DNA of 64,000 nucleotides from CALRGE01 sp964360635 (GCA_964360635.1 CAYHXO010000009.1:1-64000), one strand, 5' to 3'. Shown: positions 40,805 to 47,919, counted from the stretch's first letter. Notes: generated from the sequence alone by a model not told the origin. Program-made: numbers and translations.

Positions 40805-42259
40805 ATGTTAAAATCGACATGTAAACTTACAATAGGTATGAAGCTAGAATTGTCACAACAATTGACTCAAACAACGACTCTAGAACAAGGCTTGGTTGAT
40901 GAGGTGAAAACTGCAATGAAAATTTGGGAAACAAAAAAACCAAATAGTTTTTCTATCTCCAAAGATGATCTTATTAGTTTATTTAAAAGTGACAAAATCA
41001 CGCCTGAAAAAATTAAATCTTCATTAACGGATGGAGAAAATCTAAAAGAATTACCAGGTGAATTTGTATTTGTATCAAAAGAAGAAATGGAAGAGTTGGA
41101 TCCAGATGAGCAAATTGGATATATAATAGGTAATTTCATTTTTATATCGGAAGATACTCCTGAGGATTACCTCCCATTTGTACTGCTAAATCTTAGACTT
41201 TTAGCATATTTTTCAGAGGTTGAAGCTAAAAAAAATATTTCAAGGTTTGGGATTGATATTGAAACTCAAAAACACTGGACCGCTAATACTTTTGACATCA
41301 TTGTGGCTTCAAAAGCATTCCGAGAAAAGCCTGAAGACTTCATAAATTTTTTAAAGTGGAGAAAGGAGAAAGAAAGAACCGCATATTTTGACAGAGTGAA
41401 CCTAAATGATGCACTTAGTGAATTTATTGATTACAAAAGATATAAAAAAACGACCCATCCAAATGCCAGAAGTAAATGGACAAGAATGTCATGGAACAAA
41501 GGAATGGCACTTTCCGAATTCTCAAGCGAATTGAAAGGGCGGAATAGGAATCAAAATGGAATAAGTAGAGTGGATTTTCAGATCATGGAACTATCTAAAG
41601 ACAAAAATTTTGATCCAAATGCAATGCTTTCATTACTAGAAAGAATTATATCATTGACAGATAAAGATAATATAGAAGTCACTGAAAGAACAGTGTCTGG
41701 CTTTAGAGTAAAAACTGCCAAGAAATTAAAATTGGATGATAAGGAATTGCTAAAACAAGCATATTTATTAACAGAGCAAAATTTACCTGGAGGTCATCTT
41801 CTTGAAGAATTAAGAGATACTCCGGATAATTTTATAATTGTTAGACATGCGAGATCAACAGCATCTGCACTTATAGATAGAATCAGTTACTTTAGCAGGA
41901 AAAAACTTATTTCAGAATTCGGGCCGGGAATAATAGCTAGTTTAAAATCTATATCTGTAGGAAATGGTAACATTGATGAGGAGAGTAATATTGATGATGG
42001 TAGAAATAAACTGGCTTCTGATCTTAAAGAAATTGAAGATCACTTGAAAAGTATTGAGGAAATTGAATTAAAATTCAAAAAACTTAGACCAAATGCTCCG
42101 GAGGAATTGATACCTCTTTCCATAGTTGAAAATAAGAAAAAATTACTTGAATCAAAAGGAGACATAGCCGATAAAATTATGTTAATTGACGATCTAAGAA
42201 CTGAGATTGATTCTATTGGGAAGAAAACAGCAAAATTTATCAACACCTTAGAAACGTAA
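40805..42259 (+). CDS. Large hypothetical cytoplasmic protein
   Basis: A 484-residue soluble protein I do not recognise. It may start at ATG 40805 or at 40838 (MKLELSQQLTQTTTLEQGL). It is charged and mostly helical; a likely basic patch is YKRYKKTTHPNARSKW, and the last 110 residues (from about LASDLKEIEDHLKSIEEIEL) look like coiled coil. A stretch GGHLLEELRDTPDNFIIVRH occurs near residue 330. No catalytic motif is evident. No SD is visible, and the gene ends about 7 bp before the promoter of leader peptide 1. Confidence 0.72.
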   Translation: MLKSTCKLTIGMKLELSQQLTQTTTLEQGLVDEVKTAMKIWETKKPNSFSISKDDLISLFKSDKITPEKIKSSLTDGENLKELPGEFVFVSKEEMEELDPDEQIGYIIGNFIFISEDTPEDYLPFVLLNLRLLAYFSEVEAKKNISRFGIDIETQKHWTANTFDIIVASKAFREKPEDFINFLKWRKEKERTAYFDRVNLNDALSEFIDYKRYKKTTHPNARSKWTRMSWNKGMALSEFSSELKGRNRNQNGISRVDFQIMELSKDKNFDPNAMLSLLERIISLTDKDNIEVTERTVSGFRVKTAKKLKLDDKELLKQAYLLTEQNLPGGHLLEELRDTPDNFIIVRHARSTASALIDRISYFSRKKLISEFGPGIIASLKSISVGNGNIDEESNIDDGRNKLASDLKEIEDHLKSIEEIELKFKKLRPNAPEELIPLSIVENKKKLLESKGDIADKIMLIDDLRTEIDSIGKKTAKFINTLET

Positions 42260-42265
42260 ATTTCT

Positions 42266-42294
42266 TTGACTTTTTTTGTATGTTTTTGTAAGCT
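42266..42294 (+). promoter_or_regulatory. Candidate promoter of leader peptide 1
   Basis: TTGACT (42266-42271), 17 bases, TAAGCT (42289-42294). The predicted start is at about 42301, next to the leader ATG at 42303, matching the leaderless arrangement of leader 3. The -10 is weak. Confidence 0.4.
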
Positions 42295-42302
42295 TCTTTC
42301 GT

Positions 42303-42359
42303 ATGAGATTAAATTCATTTTTTAGCGCATTTTATTTCTTCGCAGCAGCGAGGCGCTAA
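42303..42359 (+). CDS. Leader peptide 1 (18 aa), Phe/Tyr-rich
   Basis: The complete product is MRLNSFFSAFYFFAAARR: five Phe and one Tyr in 18 residues, followed by TAA. This resembles the known pheA and pheST leader peptides in style. The codons for the last residues (GCG AGG CGC) contain the antiterminator arm that pairs with the terminator downstream, so a ribosome stalled on the Phe/Tyr codons would alter folding. It is almost certainly not a functional protein in its own right. Confidence 0.68.
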   Translation: MRLNSFFSAFYFFAAARR

Positions 42360-42416
42360 TGTTATGAACTAAAATCACAAACATTTAAGCCTCGCAAAAG
42401 CGGGGATTTTTATTTT
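42322..42416 (+). promoter_or_regulatory. Transcription attenuator 1 with terminator
   Basis: Segment 1 TTAGCGC (42322-42328, inside Phe-Ser-Ala codons) pairs perfectly with GCGCTAA (42353-42359, leader stop). Segment 2 GCGAGGC (42348-42354), helped by AATGTT (42358-42363), pairs with AACATT (42380-42385) and GCCTCGC (42389-42395). CCTCGC (42390-42395) also pairs with GCGGGG (42400-42405) over an AAAA loop, followed by a T-rich tail: an intrinsic terminator. The 1:2, 2:3 and 3:4 helices exclude each other exactly as in Phe/Trp attenuators. Confidence 0.72.
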
Positions 42417-42431
42417 TATAACCATATTTTT

Positions 42432-42599
42432 ATGGCAAACCCAGAGACAACACAAGAACCAGTAAGTCAGGAAGTGACTGTGACTGCGCCGGCACCTGCT
42501 CCTCAAGTTGGAATGGTTCAGGCTCAAGTTATGAAAGATGTAGCAGTAGTAGTTCCTGATTATCCAGTAGATCACAGTAATGACGTAGCTAATTGGTAA
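42432..42599 (+). CDS. Tiny protein controlled by attenuator 1 (55 aa)
   Basis: The product starts MANPETTQEPVSQEVTVTAP, has a Pro/Ala-rich middle (APAPAPQVG), and ends DHSNDVANW. It has no signal or membrane segment and is probably largely disordered. The gene lies 16 bp after the terminator of attenuator 1 and ends 2 bp before the leader peptide of attenuator 2. The neighbouring tiny protein at 42729 shares the MxNP start and a Trp near the end. Function unknown; a peptide precursor or a ribosome-linked small protein are open possibilities. Confidence 0.6.
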   Translation: MANPETTQEPVSQEVTVTAPAPAPQVGMVQAQVMKDVAVVVPDYPVDHSNDVANW

Positions 42600-42601
42600 T
42601 T

Positions 42602-42664
42602 ATGAAAAACTCAAAAAATACATATCTATACTTTTATTTTACCGGCTCGCGGGGCGCCTTTTGA
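42602..42664 (+). CDS. Leader peptide 2 (20 aa), Tyr/Phe-rich
   Basis: MKNSKNTYLYFYF followed by TGSRGAF: three Tyr and three Phe codons, six of seven positions in TYLYFYF being aromatic or Leu. Ends in TGA. It starts 2 bp after the stop of the preceding tiny gene, with no separate promoter visible, so transcripts that pass attenuator 1 would meet attenuator 2. The MKNS start is shared with leader 3. Confidence 0.65.
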   Translation: MKNSKNTYLYFYFTGSRGAF

Positions 42665-42715
42665 CTTAGATTTTCAAAAGACCTGCCCTGCTAATTGCGG
42701 GGCTTTTTATTTTTT
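42649..42715 (+). promoter_or_regulatory. Transcription attenuator 2 with terminator
   Basis: GCGGGGC (42649-42655, in the Ser-Arg-Gly codons) and CTTTTGA (42658-42664) form the 5' arm of a long hairpin with TCAAAAG (42674-42680) and GCCCTGC (42685-42691). GCCCTGC also pairs with GCGGGGC (42697-42703) over TAATT, followed by TTTTTATTTTTT: a strong intrinsic terminator. The two hairpins compete. I did not find an equally clear segment 1 as in attenuator 1. Confidence 0.68.
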
Positions 42716-42728
42716 ACCTTAAAATTAT

Positions 42729-42899
42729 ATGGAAAACCCAAAAAATGATAAAGGATTGGTTAATCTATCTGAACTTGTTGCAGTTCGTGAAATGGCTACG
42801 GGGATAGTCGAGCACGTTGATAGAGTTGAATCAACGGTAGATTCAAGAGTGAAATCAGTTAGATCTGAAGTACAGATGGTGGATATTTGGGGTGATTGA
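42729..42899 (+). CDS. Tiny protein controlled by attenuator 2 (56 aa)
   Basis: Starts MENPKNDKGLVNLSELVAVR and continues as a charged helix with heptad-like spacing (VEHVDRVESTVDSRVKSVRS), ending VDIWGD. It is soluble and without cysteines. The gene follows attenuator 2 by 13 bp and precedes the L10 leader directly. It is not an obvious homologue of the protein at 42432, but length, position and the MxNP start match. Function unknown. Confidence 0.58.
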   Translation: MENPKNDKGLVNLSELVAVREMATGIVEHVDRVESTVDSRVKSVRSEVQMVDIWGD

Positions 42900-43104
42900 T
42901 CAGCCGAGAGATCAATTCAACTTTACAAATCTAGAAAAGCTCAGTAGAGTGCATGTGCGTCGTAGACAGCTGGCAACTCCATCAGGAGTAATAAGACCCG
43001 CCGAGATGAACAAATCTTAATATTTGTATCTCAACGCGCAAGCTTGAGAGCTTTTATAAGGTCGACCTCAACTTAAAAAGGACAATACGTTAATAAATTA
43101 AACT
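42900..43104 (+). ncRNA. L10 leader (rplJ-rplL autoregulatory region)
   Basis: About 200 nt of structured, non-coding sequence before rplJ. Two competing structures are visible late in it: GAGAT plus ACAAAT (43003-43015) with ATTTGT plus ATCTC (43022-43032), and TCTCAA (43029-43034) with TTGAGA (43044-43049). The latter also excludes AAGCT/AGCTT (43040-43053), a weak terminator-like hairpin followed by TTAT. Ribosomal stalk proteins L10-L12 bind such leaders and repress their own synthesis in E. coli and B. subtilis. The exact L10 site was not mapped. Confidence 0.65.
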
Positions 43105-43635
43105 ATGGCAGTTACAAGACTACAGAAGGAAGAAAGTCTCGTGGAACTTAAAGAGAAGTTCGCAAAAGCTAAGTCGGTTGCCTTTGGGCAATATGCCGGC
43201 ATGAGCGTTGAACAGATCTCTGCTATGAGAAAAGAAATGCGATTGGCTAATGTTGAATTCAAAGTTGCAAAGAAAACTTTGATGAAAATTGCAGCTAAAG
43301 AAAACGGCGTAGAGGTTTCAGACGATTTAATGCCTGGAACAATCGCGGCTATTTTCTCTTATGGCGATCAGGTTTCCGGACCAAAAATCGTTAGTAAGTT
43401 CGCGAAAAAAATCGAGGTTTTGAAACTCGTTGGAGGAATCATGGACGGTAAAGTATTAAGCATGAAAGACGTTAAAGCGCTTGCTGATCTTCCATCAAAA
43501 GAAGAACTTCTTGCGAAATTTATGTCTATGCTTGTTTCACCTCTTCGAAACTTTCATGGAGCAATTTCATCTCCTCTCGCTTCATTTGCCCGAACTACTC
43601 AGGCTTATGCAGATAAACAGTCACGCGTAGCGTGA
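43105..43635 (+). CDS. rplJ: 50S ribosomal protein L10
   Basis: A 176-residue protein forming the base of the ribosomal stalk, binding 23S rRNA and the L7/L12 dimers. Recognised by the order VELKEKFAKAKSVAFGQYAG, MRLANVEFKVAKKTLMKIA and KVLSMKDVKALADLPSKEEL, with a C-terminal helix for L7/L12. It follows a structured leader expected to bind L10 for autoregulation. The last codons form a small hairpin (TCACGC-GTA-GCGTGA, 43621-43635) that includes the stop. It forms a two-gene unit with rplL, 55 bp downstream. Confidence 0.95.
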   Translation: MAVTRLQKEESLVELKEKFAKAKSVAFGQYAGMSVEQISAMRKEMRLANVEFKVAKKTLMKIAAKENGVEVSDDLMPGTIAAIFSYGDQVSGPKIVSKFAKKIEVLKLVGGIMDGKVLSMKDVKALADLPSKEELLAKFMSMLVSPLRNFHGAISSPLASFARTTQAYADKQSRVA

Positions 43636-43658
43636 GCATTAGGCCCTAAGCAGGGGCC
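43621..43658 (+). promoter_or_regulatory. Tandem hairpins between rplJ and rplL
   Basis: TCACGC-GTA-GCGTGA (43621-43635) spans the rplJ stop codon; GGCCC (43642-43646) pairs with GGGCC (43654-43658). There is no T run, so they are not terminators. They may slow or process the message and help raise rplL translation over rplJ, as needed for the several L7/L12 copies per ribosome. That role is inference. Confidence 0.45.
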
Positions 43659-43690
43659 GCAATACATCTTAAATTATAACCCCTTATAAA

Positions 43691-44098
43691 ATGTCAGACG
43701 AAGCTACAAAAATCGAGCTTAACAAGGAAGAAATGGCCGTTATTGAGGCCCTTGAAAAGCTAAACATCGTTTCAGTTAACAATGTTGTAAAATACATGGA
43801 AGCTGAATACGGAATTTCAGCAGCCCCAGCAATGGGAATGATGATGCCAGCAGCTGGAGGTGCAGCAGCAGGTGAAGCCGTTGAAGAAAAGACTGCATTC
43901 ACAGTTCAGCTTAAAGATGCTGGAGCTATGAAGATCGGAGTTATCAAATCTGTAAGAGAACTTACAGGTCTTGGTCTAAAGGAAGCTAAGGACATCGTTG
44001 ACCAGAACGGAAAAGTTATGGAAAACGTGGACAAAGCTAAAGCTGAAGAAGCTAAGAAAGCTTTGGAAGCAGCAGGAGCTAAGGTTGAGCTATTGTAA
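43691..44098 (+). CDS. rplL: 50S ribosomal protein L7/L12
   Basis: A 135-residue stalk protein present in multiple copies and recruiting translation GTPases. The N-terminal dimerisation part, an Ala/Gly/Met-rich hinge (PAMGMMMPAAGGAAAGEA), and the conserved C-terminal domain (FTVQLKDAGAMKIGVIKSVR, TGLGLKEAKDIVD, KKALEAAGAKVEL) are all present. It is somewhat longer than E. coli L7/L12 (120). An intrinsic terminator follows. Confidence 0.96.
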   Translation: MSDEATKIELNKEEMAVIEALEKLNIVSVNNVVKYMEAEYGISAAPAMGMMMPAAGGAAAGEAVEEKTAFTVQLKDAGAMKIGVIKSVRELTGLGLKEAKDIVDQNGKVMENVDKAKAEEAKKALEAAGAKVELL

Positions 44099-44114
44099 TT
44101 TAGTCTCAAATTTA

Positions 44115-44142
44115 AGCCCGTACAGTGATGTGCGGGCTTTTT
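44115..44142 (+). terminator. Intrinsic terminator of rplJ-rplL
   Basis: AGCCCG (44115-44120) pairs with CGGGCT (44133-44138), extended inside by AC/GT, and is followed by TTTTT. Located 17 bp after the rplL stop. Confidence 0.8.
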
Positions 44143-44223
44143 GTTTATTGCAGGAATAATTCAGGACTTTGTCAGCTTTTGCTGTTATTTTTAGATTGTT
44201 TTTATTAATTAACTTGTCTAAAG

Positions 44224-44264
44224 GTTAAACAATTGTTAAACTATAAGTGGACTAATTGTTAAAC
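44224..44264 (+). promoter_or_regulatory. Operator-like GTTAAAC repeats before PIN module 3
   Basis: GTTAAAC occurs three times (44224-44230, 44235-44241, 44258-44264); the first two frame the perfect palindrome AACAATTGTT. The third ends 3 bp before the ATG at 44268. A TATAAG at 44242-44247 could be the -10, with no well-spaced -35. This layout fits autorepression by the antitoxin. Confidence 0.55.
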
Positions 44265-44267
44265 TTT

Positions 44268-44516
44268 ATGAATCCAACAGCTCAAATTATCGGAATAAAG
44301 CAATTTCACAAGGATATGAAGAAGATTTCTGAAATGGTTGCAGAAGGGCAAGAATTTGTAGTCGTGAAGAATTCCAAGCCGGCCTTCAGGATAGTTCCTG
44401 TGTGTCCATTAAAAGATCTATTTACACTAAAAGATCTTTCAAAATTGCAATTTAATACCGGGCAGAAAAATTTGAGTGAGGAAATAGACAAAATTCTCTA
44501 TGGAACTGATTCTTGA
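44268..44516 (+). CDS. Antitoxin of PIN module 3 (Phd/YefM-like)
   Basis: An 82-residue protein. The N-terminus MNPTAQIIGIKQFHKDMKKI and the strand pair EFVVVKNSKPAFRIVPV follow the Phd/YefM fold: a short strand, helix, and a beta hairpin with a Lys-Pro turn. The C-terminal helix (NLSEEIDKILYG) would contact the toxin. The ATG at 44268 is preferred to a TTG four codons earlier that lies in the operator repeats. It overlaps the toxin gene by 17 bases. Confidence 0.8.
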   Translation: MNPTAQIIGIKQFHKDMKKISEMVAEGQEFVVVKNSKPAFRIVPVCPLKDLFTLKDLSKLQFNTGQKNLSEEIDKILYGTDS

Positions 44517-44877
44517 TACAAACATTTGGATTGCTTACCTCGAAAAAGCAGATTCTCAACATGAAAAGGCATTACATGTCTTTGATTTAATAGATCAAAA
44601 GATATGGATTCCCGAATATGTTTTGATCGAAATTTTAAACTTTCTTGTAATTAAGGTTGGCAAAAATCGAGCGGATGAGGTCCTAACAATGTTTTTTCAC
44701 AATCGAGATCTAGAAATATTGTGGAATTCTGAAGAGTTTAGAGCACAACTTCTTAGCTTCTTTGTTTCCAACAAATTCGAGAAACTTTCGTTCGTTGATC
44801 AAAGCCTCTTATTTTTATCTAAAAAATACAAAGTTGTGACATTTGATAAAGTGCTGGCAAAACGGATTGGACGATAG
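44500..44877 (+). CDS. vapC: PIN-domain toxin (VapC-like), module 3
   Basis: A 125-residue PIN ribonuclease: MELILDTNIWIAYLEKA (first Asp), Glu in LIEILNFLV, LSFVDQSLLFLSKKY (third Asp), VVTFDKVLAKRIG (fourth Asp). It starts inside the antitoxin gene, so translation is coupled. Third PIN module in 22 kb, not obviously closer to either of the others. Confidence 0.88.
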   Translation: MELILDTNIWIAYLEKADSQHEKALHVFDLIDQKIWIPEYVLIEILNFLVIKVGKNRADEVLTMFFHNRDLEILWNSEEFRAQLLSFFVSNKFEKLSFVDQSLLFLSKKYKVVTFDKVLAKRIGR

Positions 44878-44888
44878 AGTCCATGTAG

Positions 44889-44917
44889 TTGCTTTTTAGC
44901 CTGTTTTTTGCTATAAT
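44889..44917 (+). promoter_or_regulatory. Promoter of the type IV pilus operon
   Basis: TTGCTT (44889-44894), 17 bases, TATAAT (44912-44917), with an extended TGC before the -10. The predicted start is near 44924, about 18 nt before the ATG at 44942. The -10 is perfect. Confidence 0.7.
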
Positions 44918-44941
44918 AGTGAGATTTAAATAAATATAAAA

Positions 44942-46099
44942 ATGGCTGAAGAATTAAAGATGGCTCAGGCAAGCCCTCAACCGGCATCCATGACGGGTGT
45001 ACCGGGTATTCCGATGGCTGCGAAAGTTGCAGAAAAGAAGAATATTTTTTCTGAAATGTTTGCTGCAAAGAAAGCGCCGCTCGTGTTGAAAAAGGACAAT
45101 CCGCTTGAAGCGCCTAAGAAAGCGAAGCCAGGAACTATCGTTTTGAAGGTTTCATTGGGGATTTTTGTGATTATTGCTGGATTCTTTTTCACTCAACTTT
45201 CAACAAGTTTCACAATACTTGGAACGAATACTGCGCAGAAAAATGCCTTAGCAAAAGTGCAGGTGACAAATTTACAGGCAGAAATAACAATGGAAAAACA
45301 TTTGAACGCAGTTTTATTGCTTGAAAAATATTCTAAATTTGGAGATGAGTATTTTTATTACTTGAAACAATCGACTTCTGAGTATGTTTCAGAAAATAAA
45401 AAGACAGAATATAAAACAAAAGTAGATTCAATTAAACCTCAAATGAAAGAAATTGTGACTGCTTTAAAAACTGATCTTGGTGATGTGATTACTGAAGAGC
45501 AAAGACAATTAACTGTTCAAAAAATTACTGAAGCAATTGATCTTTTGAAGGCAAAAACCGGCCAGGCAGACGAGCAAGCGATTCTGAGTGATATTCAAGA
45601 TTTGGAAAGTACTAGAAAAATTCTTATTGATGACGCATTTAAGTCGACCGTTAATTCTACAGATTCAGAAAAAGCTACAAATGATGATTTAGAAAAAATA
45701 CTAACCGCTTATAACACAATCAACCAGAGCGTTGCGTCATTGATTTCGAGCATTGAAGCCAAACGAATTTCTTGGTCCACATATTTGGTGGGAGCAGAAG
45801 AAATTGCAAAAGATATTGACCCACTTTTCAACACTGAATTTAAAGGAAATATGACTATTCAAAGCCTTGATTTTAGTAGTGAAAATTCAACAATGAGCGT
45901 AACTGGTGAAACAGAAACCGCAGATACAAAAAACTTTACCTTAATTTCTGATTTGGTTGATGCATTTAATGCTTCCAAAATCTTCAAAGATGCGCAGCAA
46001 AGATCTTTCTCAAAAAATGAATCTGGCGATGATGAAGCGGCAAATTACAGTGCATCATTCCAACTTACTATTTCTTTAGAAACAGAAACAAATGAATGA
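44942..46099 (+). CDS. Type IV pilus assembly protein, PilN-like
   Basis: A 385-residue single-span membrane protein. A cytoplasmic N-terminus of about 70 residues rich in Ala, Pro and Lys, one helix (TIVLKVSLGIFVIIAGFFF), a long helical/coiled-coil extracytoplasmic part and a final beta domain (FKGNMTIQSLDFSSENSTMS) resembling the ferredoxin-like end of PilN. The call rests on topology and on position before PilO-, PilB- and PilC-type genes; no sequence motif is decisive. It overlaps the next gene by 8 bases. Confidence 0.65.
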   Translation: MAEELKMAQASPQPASMTGVPGIPMAAKVAEKKNIFSEMFAAKKAPLVLKKDNPLEAPKKAKPGTIVLKVSLGIFVIIAGFFFTQLSTSFTILGTNTAQKNALAKVQVTNLQAEITMEKHLNAVLLLEKYSKFGDEYFYYLKQSTSEYVSENKKTEYKTKVDSIKPQMKEIVTALKTDLGDVITEEQRQLTVQKITEAIDLLKAKTGQADEQAILSDIQDLESTRKILIDDAFKSTVNSTDSEKATNDDLEKILTAYNTINQSVASLISSIEAKRISWSTYLVGAEEIAKDIDPLFNTEFKGNMTIQSLDFSSENSTMSVTGETETADTKNFTLISDLVDAFNASKIFKDAQQRSFSKNESGDDEAANYSASFQLTISLETETNE

Positions 46100-46676
46100 A
46101 AGACATAGATTTATTACCGGCTTAATTATAACTGCAATCGCTGTCGTTGGCGGAGTATGGCAGTGGAATGAATTAACTGCGATGCAGTTAGAAACAAATA
46201 CTTTCTCAACAGATGCGAGTAATTTAACAAATACAAAATCTGAAATTGTTAAAGATAATGAAAACAAAAAAGGTGAAGTTATTAAACTCAGAGAAGGTTC
46301 TGGTGAAGAGTTGAAGGCAGTTTTTCCAACAAGTGAAGATATTACGTCTCTGACGAGACTGTTTGATGACTTCTCAGTTCAAAACAACTTCCCTGCTAAT
46401 CCATTTTTCATTGGAAGTATAAATTATGAGGCTGCCGAGGCAGCTGAAGGAACAACTTACAGATACGTTCCTGTAAATTTATCGTTAACTGCATCAAGAA
46501 AAAACTTAGACAAATTTATTGAATACATTGAAACTTCAGGATCACTTGAAAGCGGCGTTCGATTAATGAGTATTGATAATTTACGACTCTCCTACCCTGA
46601 AGAATTTGGCGGAGAATATAGCGTAGAATTCCAAATTAAAGCTTACTTCTCACAAGAAATAGATGGACAATCCTAA
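46092..46676 (+). CDS. Type IV pilus assembly protein, PilO-like
   Basis: A 194-residue bitopic protein: a short cytoplasmic start, a helix (FITGLIITAIAVVGGVWQW), a coiled coil, then an alpha/beta domain with YRYVPVNLSLTASRKNLDKF and IEYIETSGSLES, the PilO-type pattern. In other bacteria PilN and PilO form a heterodimer linking the ATPase platform to the envelope. It overlaps both its neighbours (8 and 14 bases), indicating coupled expression. Confidence 0.75.
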   Translation: MNERHRFITGLIITAIAVVGGVWQWNELTAMQLETNTFSTDASNLTNTKSEIVKDNENKKGEVIKLREGSGEELKAVFPTSEDITSLTRLFDDFSVQNNFPANPFFIGSINYEAAEAAEGTTYRYVPVNLSLTASRKNLDKFIEYIETSGSLESGVRLMSIDNLRLSYPEEFGGEYSVEFQIKAYFSQEIDGQS

Positions 46677-47919
46677 ACTTCAAGCATTGCAGGACGCGAT
46701 TGTGGGAGGAAACATCCCTCAACTTGTTATGAATGCGCTTTCTTATGCGATTGAAATCAGATGTTCAGATGTGCACATTGAACCACTGAAAAATACTGTC
46801 GCAATTCGTTATAGAATTGACGGTTCACTAAGAAGAATTGTGGAATATCCGCCAAACATTCACCCTGCGGTGACTTCGAGAGTAAAAATTATGGCGAATT
46901 TGAAGATTGATGAACAGCGTGTTCCTCAAGATGGACGTGCTCAAGTTACAACTGCAGATGGCCGAGAGATGGATATTCGTGTTTCTACGCTACCGACAAT
47001 TAACGGTGAAAAGATTGTAATGCGTCTTCAGGATCAATCCAGAAAAATACCGACTTTTGCCGAATTGGGAATTACTGGTAACGCATTGAAATATTTGCAA
47101 GAAGGACTCGATTTACCTAACGGAATTATTTTGACTTCCGGACCAACCGGTTCAGGTAAAACAACAACTCTTTACTCTGCGCTGAGCACATTGAATAAAT
47201 CGGATGTAAATATTATGACAATTGAAGATCCGGTAGAAATTCAGATGGATGGTCTTAACCAATCGCAGGTTCATCCTGATATTGATTATACTTTCGCCGG
47301 AGGTTTGAGAGCGGCGCTTCGTCAAGATCCTGACATTATAATGGTGGGAGAAATTCGTGATCGTGAAACAGTTGATGTGGCGATTGAAGCTTCATTGACA
47401 GGTCATTTGGTACTTTCCACAATCCACACGAACTCAGCGGTTGAAACTTTGACTCGTATTATGAATATGGGAGTTCCGGCCTTTTTGATGACTGCAACAA
47501 TCAATGCGATTGTGGCTCAACGACTTGTGAGAAAACTTTGTGATGTTTGCAGAGCGCCCTTGGCGCCGGATGCAGCAACTCTTGAAATTGTTAAAAAAGC
47601 GATTCTTCATCTTCATCCTGATGAACCTTTCGATAAAGCCAAAGGTGCCGCTCTTCAGTTTTTTGGACCGGGAGAAAAACCCGACTGCGCGAAATGTAAT
47701 GGAATTGGTTATTACGGCCGAGTTGGTATTTATGAAGTTTTGAGAATGAACAACCACATTAGAGATATGATTTTGAAAAATGCCAGCGTTGTTGATATTG
47801 AGAAATCATGTTTAGAAACAGGAATGGTTTCACTTGAACAAGCCGGCCTGATTAAGGCCCTAGATGGAATTACATCTCTTGAAGAAGTTTACTCTGTAGC
47901 AAGGCCTGAGGCTGATTAG
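46663..47919 (+). CDS. pilB: Type IV pilus extension ATPase, PilB/GspE family
   Basis: A 418-residue secretion ATPase. It lacks the usual N-terminal MshEN/N1 domain of PilB (typically about 560 residues) and starts almost directly at the N2 domain (SDVHIEPLKNTVAIRYRIDG). Walker A is SGPTGSGKTTTLYSAL, the Asp box is TIEDPVEIQM, Walker B is PDIIMVGEIRDRETVD, and a His box follows (GHLVLSTIHTN). The zinc tetracysteine, CDVC and CAKCNGIGYYGR, places it with PilB/GspE rather than PilT. The stop is followed by two small hairpins before pilC. Confidence 0.92.
   Translation: MDNPKLQALQDAIVGGNIPQLVMNALSYAIEIRCSDVHIEPLKNTVAIRYRIDGSLRRIVEYPPNIHPAVTSRVKIMANLKIDEQRVPQDGRAQVTTADGREMDIRVSTLPTINGEKIVMRLQDQSRKIPTFAELGITGNALKYLQEGLDLPNGIILTSGPTGSGKTTTLYSALSTLNKSDVNIMTIEDPVEIQMDGLNQSQVHPDIDYTFAGGLRAALRQDPDIIMVGEIRDRETVDVAIEASLTGHLVLSTIHTNSAVETLTRIMNMGVPAFLMTATINAIVAQRLVRKLCDVCRAPLAPDAATLEIVKKAILHLHPDEPFDKAKGAALQFFGPGEKPDCAKCNGIGYYGRVGIYEVLRMNNHIRDMILKNASVVDIEKSCLETGMVSLEQAGLIKALDGITSLEEVYSVARPEAD

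Noticed and set aside
40838..40895. MKLELSQQLTQTTTLEQ as a sigma-54 N-terminal region
   Set aside because: Only LSQQL matches; the rest of the 484-residue protein shows no RpoN core or RpoN box.
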